A stretch of DNA of 64,000 nt from Rattus norvegicus (taxonomy: Eukaryota; Chordata; Mammalia; Rodentia; Muridae): NCBI RefSeq assembly GCF_036323735.1, contig NC_086034.1, positions 43,909,439 through 43,973,438 on the forward strand. The letters run 5' to 3'. Of this stretch, positions 1 through 9,954 are shown one piece after another; the stretch's first letter is position 1; each line of letters opens with the position of its first letter. A model generated the notes under the pieces. It had not been told where the DNA came from and did no database searches. It saw only the letters and a list, made by a program, of their open reading frames with translations. The position numbers and the translations under genes were made by a program.

Positions 1-1625
1 TTTGCGTCGATATTCATAAGGGAAATTGGTCTGAAGTTCTCTTTCTTTGTTGTGTCTTTGTGTGGTTTAGGTATAAGAGTAATTGTGGCTTCATAGAAGG
101 AATTCGGTAGGGCTCCATCTGTTTCAATTTTGTGGAATAGTTTGGATAATATTGGTATGAGGTCTTCTATGAAGGTTTGATAGAATTCTGCACTAAACCC
201 GTCTGGACCTGGGCTCTTTTTGGTTGGGAGACCTTTAATGACTGCTTCTATTTCCTTAGGAGTTATGGGGTTGTTTAACTGGTTTATCTGTTCCTGATTT
301 AACTTCGATACCTGGTATCTGTCTAGGAAATTGTCCATTTCCTGAAGATTTTCAAATTTTGTTGAATATAGGTTTTTATAGTAAGATCTGATGATTTTTT
401 GAATTTCCTCCGAATCTGTAGTTATGTCTCCCTTTTCATTTCTGATTTTGTTAATTTGGACACACTCTCTGTGTCCTCTCGTTAGTCTGGCTAAGGGTTT
501 ATCTATCTTGTTGATTTTCTCAAAGAACCAACTTTTGGTTCTGTTGATTCTTTCTATGGTCCTTTTTGTTTCTACTTGGTTGATTTCAGCTCTGAGTTTG
601 ATTATTTCCTGCCTTCTACTCCTCCTGGGTGTATTTGCTTCTTTTTGTTCTAGAGCTTTTAGGTGTGCTGTCAAGCTGCTGACATATGCTCTTTCCTGTT
701 TCTTTCTGCAGGCACTCAGCGCTATGAGTTTTCCTCTTAGCACAGCTTTCATTGTGTCCCATAAGTTTGAGTATGTTGTATCTTCATTTTCATTAAATTC
801 TAAAAAGTTTTTAATTTCTTTCTTTATTTCTTCCTTGACCAGGTTATCATTGAGTAGAGCATTGTTCAATTTCCACGTATATGTGGGCATTCTTCCCTTA
901 TTGTTATTGAAGACCAGTTTTAGGCCGTGGTGGTCCGATAGCACGCATGGGATTATTTCTATCTTTCTGTACCTGTTGAGGCCCGTTTTTTGACCAATTA
1001 TATGGTCAATTTTGGAGAAAGTACCATGAGGAGCTGAGAAGAAGGTATATCCTTTTGCTTTAGGATAGAATGTTCTATAAATATCCGTTAAGTCCATTTG
1101 GCTCATGACTTCTCTTAGTCTGTCTACATCACTGTTTAATTTCTGTTTCCATGATCTGTCCATTGATGAGAGTGGGGTGTTGAAATCTCCCACTATTATT
1201 GTGTGAGGTGCAATGTGTGTTTTGAGCTTTAGTAAGGTTTCTTTTACATATGTAGGTGCCCTTGTATTTGGGGCATAGATATTTAGGATTGAGAGTTCAT
1301 CTTGGTTGATTTTTCCTTTGATGAATATGAAGTGTCCTTCCTTATCTTTTTTGATGACTTTTAGTTGGAAATTGATTTTATTTGATATTAGAATGGCTAC
1401 TCCAGCTTGCTTCTTCTGACCATTTGCTTGGAAAGTTGTTTTCCAGCCTTTCACTCTGAGGTAGTGTCTGTCTTTGTCTCTGAGGTGTGTTTCCTGTAGG
1501 CAGCAGAATGCAGGGTCCTCGTTGCGTATCCAGTTTGTTAATCTATGTCTTTTTATTGGGGAGTTGAGGCCATTGATATTGAGAGATATTAAGGAATATT
1601 GATTATTGCTTCCCGTTATATTCAT
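1..1625 (-). mobile_element. L1 ORF2 (endonuclease and start of reverse transcriptase), open to window edge
   Basis: This is the N-terminal part of L1 ORF2, which supplies the AP-like endonuclease and reverse transcriptase for retrotransposition. The start is the ATG at 1625-1623, 58 bases past the ORF1 stop, the usual dicistronic spacing. I stepped through the reverse-strand frame codon by codon from 1625 to base 3 and met no stop, so about 541 codons are open and continue off the left edge. The protein begins with the endonuclease fold and reaches the Ser-Pro-Gly-Pro-Asp-Gly segment near the start of the RT domain (around 180-230). A complete ORF2 is about 1,280 residues, so rather more than half lies outside the window. 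An open frame this long is unusual among genomic L1 copies and suggests a young element. Confidence 0.9.
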
Positions 1626-1683
1626 ATTTGATGTGAGGTTATGTTTGTGTGCTTTCATTCTCTTTGTTTTGTTGCCAAGACGA

Positions 1684-2742
1684 TTAGTTTCTTGCTTCTT
1701 CTAGGGTATAGCTTGCCTCCTTATGTTGGGCTTTACCATTTATTATCCTTTGTAGTGCTGGATTTGTAGAAAGATATTGTGTAAATTTGGTTTTGTCATG
1801 GAATATCTTGGTTTCTCCATCAATGATAATTGAGAGTTTTGCTGGATACAGTAATCTGGGCTGGCATTTGTGTTCTCTTAGGGTCTGTATAACATCAGTC
1901 CAGGATCTTCTGGCCTTCATAGTTTCTGGCGAGAAGTCTGGTGTGATTCTGATAGGTCTCCCTTTATATGTTACTTGACCTTTTTCCCTTACTGCTTTTA
2001 ATATTCTTTCTTTATTTTGTGCGTTTGGTGTTTTGACAATTATGTGACGGGAGGTGTTTCTTTTCTGGTCCAATCTATTTGGAGTTCTGTAGGCTTCCTG
2101 TATGTCTATGGGTATCTCTTTTTTTAGGTTAGGGAAGTTTTCTTCTATGATTTTGTTGAAGATATTTACTGGTCCTTTGAGCTGGGAGTCTTCACTCTCT
2201 TCTATACCTATTATCCTCATTGAGTCCTGGATTTCCTGTATGTTTTGGACCAGTAGCTTTTTCCGCTTTACATTATCTTTGACAGTTGAGTCAATGATTT
2301 CTATGGAATCTTCTGCTCCTGAGATTCTCTCTTCCATCTCTTGTATTCTGTTGGTGAAGCTTGTATCTACAGCTCCTTGTCTCTTCTTTTGGTTTTCTAT
2401 ATCCAGGGTTGTTTCCATGTGTTCTTTCTTGATTGCTTCTATTTCCATTTTTAATTCCTTCAACTGTTTGATTGTGTTTTCCTGGAATTCTTTCAGGGAT
2501 TTTTGCGATTCCTCTCTGTAGGCTTTTACTTGTTTATTAATGTTTTCCTGTGCTTCCCTAAGTGTGTTCAGGTCTTTCCTGAAGTCCTCCAGCATCATGA
2601 TCAAATATGATTTTGAAACTAGATCTTGCTTTTCTGGTGTGTTTGGATATTCCATGTTTGTTTTGGTGGGAGAATTGGGCTCCGATGATGGCATGTAGTC
2701 TTGGTTTCTGTTGCTTGGGTTCCTGCGCTTGCCTCTCGCCAT
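1684..2742 (-). mobile_element. L1 ORF1, intact 352-codon frame
   Basis: ORF1p is the L1 RNA-binding, trimeric coiled-coil chaperone. The 352-codon frame starts MARGKRRNPSNRN and has a basic N-terminus, a heptad-rich coiled coil (about residues 50-155, rich in Lys, Glu and Gln), an RRM-like centre and a C-terminal domain ending near the TLEEARN stop. The start fits because the same Met opens ORF1 in the second full-length L1 at 33077. Against that copy, this one lacks 15 bases (five residues) in the Ser-Met-Arg...Ile-Ile-Gly segment near residue 177, in frame. It lies antisense in a Wdr17 intron and upstream of ORF2. Confidence 0.95.
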
Positions 2743-3658
2743 CAGATTATCTCTAGTGTTACTTTGTTCTGCTATTTCTGACAGTGGCTAGACTGTCCTA
2801 TAAGCCTGTGTGTCAGGAGTGCTGTAGACCTGTTTTCCTCTCTTTCAGTCAGTTATGGGGACAGAGTGTTCTGCTTTCGGGCGTGTAGTTTTTCCTCTCT
2901 ACAGGTCTTCAGCTGTTCCTGTGGGCCTGTGTCTTGAGTTCACCAGGCAGCTTTCTTGCAGCAGAAAATTTGGTCTTACCTGTGGTCCCGAGGCTCAGGT
3001 TTGCTCGTGGGGTGCTGTCCAGGGGCTCTCTGCAGCGGCAGCAACCAGGAAGACCTGTGCCGCCCCTTCCGGGAGCTTCAGTGCACCAGGGTTCCAGATG
3101 GCCTTTGGCTTTTTCCTCTGGCGTCCGAGATGTGTGTGCAGGGAGCAGTCTCTTCTGGTTTCCCAGGCCTGTCTGCCTCTCTGAAGGTTTAGCTCTCCCT
3201 CCCACGGGATTTGGGGGCAGAGAACTGTTTATCCGGTCTGTTTCCTTCAGGGTCCGGCGGTGTCTGTGGCAGGGGTCCTGCCGCTCCTGGGCCCTCCCCC
3301 ACGGGAGCCCAGAGGCCTTATACAGTTTCCTCTTGGGCCAGGGATGTGGGCAGGGGTGAGCAGTGTTGGTGGTCTCTTCCGCTCTGCAGCCTCAGGAGTG
3401 CCCACCTGACCAGGCGGTTGGGTCTCTCTCTCACCGGGTCTGGGAGCAGAGAGCTGCTGCGGGCCGGGATCCGCGGGTGTGGGACTTCCGGTAAACACAG
3501 AACGTGCCCGGTTCTAGAGAAATTCTGCTTCCGTGTGTCCCAAGCTCACCAGGCAGCTTTCTTGCAGCAGAAAATTTGGTCTTACCTGTGGTCCCGAGGC
3601 TCAGGTTTGCTCGTGGGGTGCTGTCCAGGGGCTCTCTGCAGCGGCAGCAACCAGGAAG
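2743..3658 (-). promoter_or_regulatory. L1 5' UTR / promoter with partial second monomer
   Basis: This is the GC-rich 5' UTR of the antisense L1, whose 5' end points right. The segment at about 2940-3055 recurs nearly unchanged at about 3546-3658, giving a repeat period near 606 bases. Rat L1 promoters are built from monomers of about 600 bp, so this copy has one complete monomer and the start of a second. The match stops at 3658, followed by a T-rich intron sequence. Long apparent ORFs on both strands here only reflect high GC content. Confidence 0.85.
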
Positions 3659-4217
3659 CAGGAATTTTTTTTTTTAATATAACTAAAAGTCTTCAGAGAG
3701 TTGAGGCAAATTTGTAAGCAAGATTTCCAATGAAACGGTCTGGAAAACTGCCACAGGAAACAAAAATGATTTTTCTGGTCCTTTCCTGGAGTTGACATAA
3801 TGTGTCATAAGTTTCTAAAGTGATAAAAGGAATTACTTAGAAATAAATGACAAGAAGAGAAAGGCAGGGGTGGCCTCAGGGTGTAAATTAACTATGAACA
3901 GTAGGGTGCTTGCTTTCTGTGAGGACTTCAGGTTCAAGCATTAAAACCCAAGAGTTAAACATGTAACATAAGCAGACAAAAACTAAATGCTTATTTCAGT
4001 TTTAAATTATAATTTATGGTACATTATTGATTTTGGAATAAGAATTGTGAATTATTTTTTAGCTAATGAATAAATGACTTGCTCTAATTTTATAAAACTT
4101 TCCAAATGTATTTTGTAAATATCATCTATATGAATATAAATAGACATGTTTGAATTATGTAAGAGAATAATGTCTTATGCTTCAAATTGTAATAAAAATA
4201 AATATATTCTTTTTCAG
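3659..4217 (+). other. Wdr17 intron segment, single copy
   Basis: AT-rich intron sequence between the L1 5' end and the next Wdr17 exon. It ends in a polypyrimidine tract and AG acceptor (4211-4217). I recognise no repeat or gene in it. Confidence 0.6.
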
Positions 4218-4319
4218 GGCTCGAAATGAATTACTTATATTATGTGGTTACATTGGTGCCTTACTGGCTATCAGGAGACAGTATCACAGCATTGTTCCAG
4301 CACTTTATGAGTACACAAG
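4218..4319 (+). CDS. Wdr17: Wdr17 coding exon (fourth from last)
   Basis: Coding exon of the WD-repeat protein WDR17, in the helical C-terminal part after the WD propellers. The exon has a T-rich acceptor ending in AG at 4216-4217 and a GT donor at 4320-4321 (gtaaaa). Read in phase, with one leading base and two trailing bases, it encodes ARNELLILCGYIGALLAIRR followed by a Gln-Tyr-His stretch ending at Tyr-Glu-Tyr-Thr. The last two bases (AG) combine with the T of the next exon to make Ser. Identification rests on recognising the sequence as the conserved WDR17 C-terminus and on its neighbours Spata4 and Asb5. WDR17 function is poorly known; expression in retina and testis is reported. Confidence 0.88.
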
Positions 4320-4321
4320 GT

Positions 4322-5561
4322 AAAAATAAAAACACTTTATTGAGAAATTCCTTTTACTAAGATAAAGTGTCTAAGACAATCACAGGCACTGAATACATTA
4401 ATCTGGGAGTTCACTTGCTCACTCAGCCTGAGCGCTCTAGGAAATCAGGAATATGAATTGTGAGTCTACAAATGACAGAGCTGTTAGCGGAAAGTTATAT
4501 ACATAGGACGTGTTGATGTTTGCCTATCAGGACACATCAGAGAGGCATCCCAGAACTCATAAAGTGGTCCAGCAATTCCACCAAAGGCCTGGACCTCCCT
4601 CTCCCCTGCTTTTTTTTTCTTCTACTTTGGAACTCTACACTCTTTCCTCCTGTGTGAGTTCCCCACGGTTCAAAGATAGATGCTAGTCTTCTACATAGTA
4701 TGTCTGCAATCTAGGGAGGATACAAGAGAGTGGAAGAAAGGGATCTTAAAAATCGTCTTCAGTCCAGATGTCCTCATTGTGTTCTGAAAAGTCTCTCCTC
4801 CCTTTTCACCTACACTTCACTTCCAATGTTCTGTGATACCACTGCTGAAATACAGAAAGCCATGTATATTAGTTCTCAACCTCTATGGAAACAATAGTCA
4901 GGTAAAAGACATTTCTAAGTGGTGAAGAAGCTAGTATTTTATATTCATGACAGATCGTGTTTTATAACCTGTTAGCTAAACATCTCCATTCTCTACCAGC
5001 TTGCTAAACCTCACTCATTTTCCATTATCCTTAGAGCATAACTTCTTTAAAAAAACAAAGCTGATCCATGCGATCTTCATTTGTAATCCGTCTCACTGTT
5101 TAATAAGACACACATCACTGTATGACTATGATTCAATGAATAAACAAATTCACAAAGTGTTTCCTGAAAATTAATGTCTAACCCCATTAACTTGCTAAAT
5201 GATAGTGTACAACCGTTTCATTCTCCATACTTATTATCTAAGGGAAAACATCTTTTGAGTGCCTTTTATGGAAGATAGGAGACATTGAGAGGAATGAAAA
5301 GCTTTCTTATTCCTAACTAAGCGGCAAAGAAGTCTCTGCCACTACGTAGCACAACCCAAGCAATAAGCACTACCTTCAGATACTCAAGGAAGTTTGTTCC
5401 CGTGCAAGCAACAAACCAAACTGCAAAGCCCACGCTCAACCTGAAAATGCAGAACAGTAGGATGTATCACAGATGTTAAAATAATGTTGAATCTGCCCAG
5501 TTGGTTTGACTTCACTGATGACAAATGAGAGAAAAAATGGTCTCTTAAATTAGTATTAATA
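4322..5561 (+). other. Wdr17 intron, single-copy stretch
   Basis: AT-rich intron sequence with no long reading frame, no recognisable SINE or LINE and no RNA gene that I can see. It ends at the direct repeat flanking the first B1 SINE. Confidence 0.5.
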
Positions 5562-5695
5562 AGCTGGGTGGTGGTCCCTCATGCCTTTAACACTTCAGAG
5601 GCAGGTTTGAGACCAGTCTGGTCTATAGAGTGACTTCAAGGATGTCCAAGGCTCCACAAAGAAACCCTGTCTCAATAAACAAATAAACAAAAAAG
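5562..5695 (+). repeat. B1 SINE, sense
   Basis: A B1-type (7SL-derived) SINE opening with AGCTGGGTGGTGG, the usual start with its Pol III A box, and ending in an A-rich tail. It is flanked by a near-perfect 12-bp direct repeat, TTAGTATTAATA at 5550-5561 and TTAGTATGAATA at 5696-5707, as expected of an L1-mobilised target-site duplication. Confidence 0.75.
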
Positions 5696-5724
5696 TTAGT
5701 ATGAATAATACATAGCTGAAAGAC

Positions 5725-5850
5725 AGGAATGGAAGCTCGTGTCTGCAATCTCAGTGTGGGATGCTGAGGTAAAGGGATTCTCAATGGTTCAAGGCCAACT
5801 TGGACTACATGGAGAATTTCACAGCAGCCCACACTCAAATTGAAACAATC
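5725..5850 (+). repeat. Diverged B1-like SINE, sense
   Basis: A second, more diverged 7SL-derived monomer just downstream of the first B1. The recognisable parts are a GGAAGCTCGTGTCTGCAATC start and a GTTCAAGGCCAACTTGGACT centre. The boundaries are approximate and I see no clear target duplication. Confidence 0.5.
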
Positions 5851-6009
5851 TCAGGAACTGGGAAGCAAAAAAGGCAAACATATAATAAAAATCAAAAGGT
5901 ACTGTGTGTAAGGTAGAAGGGAGTTCACAGAATATGTGTTACAGAGAACTCAGTAATTAACAAAGAAAACTCTTAGAGGTCTCAGTTTTAGAGGATTTCC
6001 CATTCTTTT

Positions 6010-6188
6010 AAAATGTACTTGCCTTCATTTTATATGCATTGGTGTTTTGCCTGTATGTCTGTCTATAGGAGAGTGTCAGATCTTGGAGCTGCAGACAATT
6101 GTGAACTGCCAAGTGGGTGCTGGGATATGAACCTGGGTTCTTTGGAAGAGCAATCAGTGCCCTTTACCGCTGAACCATCTCTCCAAGA
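6010..6188 (-). repeat. B3/B2-type SINE, antisense
   Basis: On the reverse strand this reads as a tRNA-derived B2/B3 SINE: GAGAGATGGTTCAGCGGTAA (Pol III A box), then a TTCCAAAGAACCCAGGTTC segment (B box) and an ATTCACAATTGTCTG-like body. It is diverged, so it is an older insertion. The apparent 61-codon reading frame over it is not a gene. Confidence 0.75.
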
Positions 6189-6353
6189 ATCTCCCTAGAG
6201 AAAATCTTTGTGATAATGACTCTGTTATGTCCTGCAGCCATTTTTCATTTTCTTAATGTACTACATCTCTGATTCCCCATCGTCATATTATATTTAATTG
6301 CCACTTCCTTTCCCCTCTTATCTCCTGTCCTCTTGCCTCATTTCTTTTTTTTT

Positions 6354-6509
6354 ATGAAGTTATATTTATTTTTAGATTTAGATTTGGCTTTAGAAAGTGT
6401 GGTTTCATTTAAGAAAAGCAAAGTGTGGAATAAAGCAAGGAATCCTGTCAAATGATAAAGCATCAAATAAATGCCCAAAGTCAGCCATATCCCCGAGCCA
6501 GAGCCTTAT
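6354..6509 (-). other. Candidate L1 3'-transduced segment
   Basis: Non-L1 sequence lying inside the target-site duplication, between the L1's own 3' end (T-rich tract near 6510-6530) and the outer poly(A) tail (T run 6345-6353). On the reverse strand an AATAAA (complement of TTTATT at about 6366-6371) stands roughly 15-20 bases before the tail, as expected of a downstream polyadenylation signal used by read-through L1 transcripts. Confidence 0.65.
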
Positions 6510-7816
6510 TTTTATTTTTTTCCTTTTTTTCTTTATGAACTTGAGTATTTCTTATTTACATTTCGAATGTTATTCTCTTTCCTGGTTTCCAGGACAACAT
6601 CCCCCTAACCTCTCCCTCTCCCCTTCTATATGGGTGTTCCCCTCCCCATCCTCCCCCCATCTCCCCCCAACAATCATGTTCACTGGGGGTTCAGTCTTGG
6701 CTGGACTAAGGGCTTCCCCTTCCACTGGTGATCTTACTAGGCTATTCATTGCTACCTATGAGGTCAGAGTCCAGGGTCATTCCATGTGTAGTCTTTGGAT
6801 AGTGGCTTAGTCCCTGGAAGCTCTGGTTGCTTGGCATTGTTGTTCATATGGGGTCTCAATCCCCTTCAAGCTCTTCCAGTCCTTTCTCTGATTCCTTCAA
6901 CAGGGGTCCCATTCTCAGTTCAGTGGTTTGCTGCTGGCATTCGCCTATGTATTTGCTGTATTCTGGCTGTGTCTCTCAGGACAGATCTACATCCAGTTCC
7001 TGTCGGCCTGCATTTCTTTGCTTCATCCATCTTGTCTAATTGGGTGGCTGTATGGGCCACATGTGGGGCAGGCTCTGAATGGGTGTTCCTTCTACCTCTG
7101 TTTTAATCTTTGCCTCCCTATTCCCTGACAAGGGTATTCTTGTTCCCCTTTTAAAGAAGGAGTGAAGCATTTGCATTTTGATCATCCGTCTTGAGTTTCA
7201 TGTGTTCTGTGCATCTAGGGTAATTCAAGCATTTGGGCTAATAGCCACTTATTAATGAGTGCTACCATCTGTGTTTTTCTGTGATTGGGTTACCTCACTC
7301 AGGATATTTTCCAGTTCCATCCATTTGCCTATGAATTTCATGAAGTCATTGTTTTTGATAGCTGAGTAATACTCCATTGTGTAGATGTACCACATTTTCT
7401 GTATCCATTCCTCTGTTGAAGGGCATCTGGGTTCTTTCCAGCTTCAGGCTATTATAAATAAGGCTGCGATGAACATAGTGGGGCACGTGTCTTTGTTATA
7501 TGTTGTGGCATCTTTTGGGTATATGCCCAAGAGAGGTATAGCTGGATCCTCCAGACTGATTTCCAGAATGGTTGTACCAGTCTGCAAACCCACCAACAAT
7601 GGAGGAGTGTTCCTCTTTCTCCACATCTTTGCCAGCATCTGCTGTCACCTGAGTTTTTGATCTTAGCCATTCTCACTGGTGTGAGGTGAAATCTCAGGGT
7701 TGTTTTGATTTGCATTTCCCTTATGACTAAAGATGTTGAACATTTCTTTAGGTGTTTCTCAGCCGTTTGGTATTCCTCAGCTGTGAATTCTTTATTTAGC
7801 TCTGAACCCCATTTTT

Positions 7817-8949
7817 TATGGCTTTTTTTTTATTAACTTGAGTATTTCTTATATACATTTCGAGTGTTGTTCCCTTTCCCGGTTTCCGGGCAAACATCCC
7901 CCTCCCCCCTCCCCTTCCTTATGGGTGTTCCCCTCCCAACCCTCCCCCAATTGCCGCCCTCCCCCCATAGACTAGTTCACTGGGGGTTCAGTCTTAGCAG
8001 GACCCAGGGCTTCCCCTTCCACTGGTGCTCTTACTAGGATATTCATTGCTACCTATGGGGTCAGAGTCCAGGGTCAGTCCATGTATAGTCTTTAGGTAGT
8101 GGCTTAGTCCCTGGAAGCTCTGGTTGCTTGGCATTGTTGTACTTTTGGGGTCTTGAGCCCCTTCAAGCTCTTCCAGTTCTTTCTCTGATTCCTTCAATAG
8201 GGGACCTATTCTCAGTTCAGTGGTTTGCTGCTGGCATTCGCCTCTATATTTGCTGTATTCTGGCTGTGTCTCTCAGGAGCGATCTACATCCGGCTCCTGT
8301 CGGTCTGCACTTCTTTGCTTCATCCATCTTGTCTAATTGGGTGGCTGTATATGTATGGGCCACATGTGGGGCAGGCTCTGAATGGGTGTTCCTTCAGTCT
8401 CTGTTTTAATCTTTGCCTCTCCCTTCCCTGCCAAGGGTATTCTTTTTCCTCATTTAAAGAAGGAGTGAAGCATTCACATTTTGATCATCCGTCTTGAGTT
8501 TCATTTGTTCTAGGGATCTAGGGTAATTCAAGCATTTGGGCTAATAGCCACTTATCAATGAGTGCATACCATGTATGTCTTTCTGTGATTGGGTTAGCTC
8601 ACTCAGGATGATATTTTCCAGTTCCAACCATTTGCCTACGAATTTCATAAACTCGTTGTTTTTGATAGCTGAGTAATATTCCATTGTGTAGATGTACCAC
8701 ATTTTCTGTATCCATTCCTCTGTTGAAGGGCATCTGGGTTCTTTCCATTTTCTGGCTATTATAAATAAGGCTGCGATGAACATAGTGGAGCACGTGTCTC
8801 TTTTATATGTTGAGGCATCTTTTGGGTATATGCCCAAGAGAGGTATAGCTGGATCCTCAGGCAGTTCAATGTCCAATTTTCTGAGGAACCTCCAGACTGA
8901 TTTCCAGAATGGTTTTACCAGTCTGCAATCCCACCAACAGTGGAGGAGT
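7817..8949 (-). mobile_element. Second L1 3' end inserted inside the first L1
   Basis: A shorter, antisense, 5'-truncated L1 (3' UTR plus end of ORF2) sitting in the older L1. The host L1 sequence TGAACCCCATTTTT occurs at 7803-7816 and again at 8950-8963, a 14-bp target duplication. The host L1 continues in register after it (AATAGGGTTATTTGTCTCC). The T run at about 7823-7831 is its poly(A) tail. It is similar to the left part of the host element, so the two look at first like a tandem repeat. Confidence 0.85.
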
Positions 8950-9134
8950 TGAACCCCATTTTTAATAGGGTTATTTGTCTCCCTGCGGTCTAACTTCTTG
9001 AGTTCTTTTTATAGTTTGGATATAAGCCCTCTATCTGTTGTAGGATTGGTAAAGATCTTCTTGCCTCATTTCTTATCTTCACACTCCTCTCTGTGTTCTC
9101 ATATTTGTTCTACAGAAGGTTCATTTGTAAATTG

Positions 9135-9172
9135 TGTGTGTGTGTATGTGTGTGTGCGCGTGCACATGTGTG
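9135..9172 (+). repeat. (TG)n-rich simple repeat
   Basis: Imperfect TG/CG dinucleotide tract in the Wdr17 intron, followed by a GAGA stretch. The overlapping apparent reading frames are low complexity. Confidence 0.7.
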
Positions 9173-9763
9173 CAGGAGAGAGAGAGTGTGTGCTGGTGAT
9201 GGTGACAGTGAGTCAAGTCACGGGCACAGGAACCTTACTTCTGATCTTTGCCTGCCATCCTCTTGGACATACATCATTTTCATGTTCAGATACAATCTAA
9301 TCTCAAAGCTCCTTCCTTATGTGTGAGTCTAGCCTAGCAACCTATACCATGCTCCAGCCTTAAACTCAGTATTCTTACATGTAAAACAAGCCTCTCAAAC
9401 CCAGTCCTTTTCTTTTTCTTCTAATGGTACCATTCCATTCCATTGCCTAGAATTAAGTCAAGGTCCTGACAAGCAGTCCTATCTCCCTTGTGCTGCTCAG
9501 CATTGCTTTCTTGTCTCACCATGCCCCATACTACGCAGTGCATTTAACTAGAGTCGCTATTTCAACCACATGTCTTGAGCATTTTAGAGTTACCAGGGAC
9601 TTAAGTGATAATCGTGTGAGTACATATATGCTTATGTCTACATAAATGTATGTACACACAGTGTTGAACAATTGTTATAGGTAAAATTTCAACTATTAAA
9701 GTTCACTTGTGTTGTCTGATGTGTTACTGTTACGCCAGGTGCCAATTCTTTCTTATGTTTTAG

Positions 9764-9862
9764 TCAGCTATTAAAACGTCGAGTGGTGTCAGTACCCTTG
9801 AAAATTGAGCATCTCTCTGAGGAACTGGATGCATGGAGAGCTTGCACACAGTCCACCAAACA
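9764..9862 (+). CDS. Wdr17: Wdr17 coding exon (third from last)
   Basis: The exon follows the acceptor TTTTAG at 9758-9763 and ends before the GT donor at 9863-9864 (gtgagt, a strong donor). Joined to the preceding exon it begins with Ser, then QLLKRRVVSVPLKIEHLSEE and a Leu-Asp-Ala-Trp-Arg-Ala-Cys segment, ending ...Ser-Thr-Lys with two bases (CA) carried into the next exon. An alternative acceptor four bases further on (CAG at 9765-9767) would break the frame. The amphipathic, charged sequence fits the alpha-helical C-terminal region of WDR17. The 99-base length keeps the frame. Confidence 0.88.
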
Positions 9863-9954
9863 GTGAGTAAATAGTCTGACATTCAAATGCAGAAGGAATT
9901 TAGGGTTACCGACAAAAGTGTTGTCGATATGTTGTAGATAGTAGTGTTGTTAAT

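Larger units (their letters stand above)
6347..9058 (-). mobile_element. 5'-truncated L1 with 3' extension, interrupted by a second L1
   Basis: An antisense L1 insertion flanked by a perfect 16-bp direct repeat, TCTTGCCTCATTTCTT at 6331-6346 and 9059-9074. The T run at 6345-6353 is the complement of the poly(A) tail. Recognisable L1 3' UTR begins only at about 6510 and continues into the end of ORF2 to about 7816, then resumes at 8950 and stops at 9058 in ORF2. The 155 bases at 6354-6509 between the outer tail and the L1 3' end are not L1 and fit a 3' transduction. ORF2 is truncated at its 5' side and no reading frame survives. Confidence 0.85.

Noticed and set aside
424..993. 189-codon plus-strand frame; similar frames at 2102-2521, 25266-25724 and 32527-32985
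   Set aside because: These are the reverse strand of L1 ORF1/ORF2. They recur in both L1 copies and simply mirror A-rich coding sequence.
6795..8497. Hydrophobic 60-100 codon frames repeated at 6795, 8128, 16878, 22232 and 34773
   Set aside because: All lie in antisense L1 3' UTRs and resemble one another because the repeats do. No start context or splice evidence.
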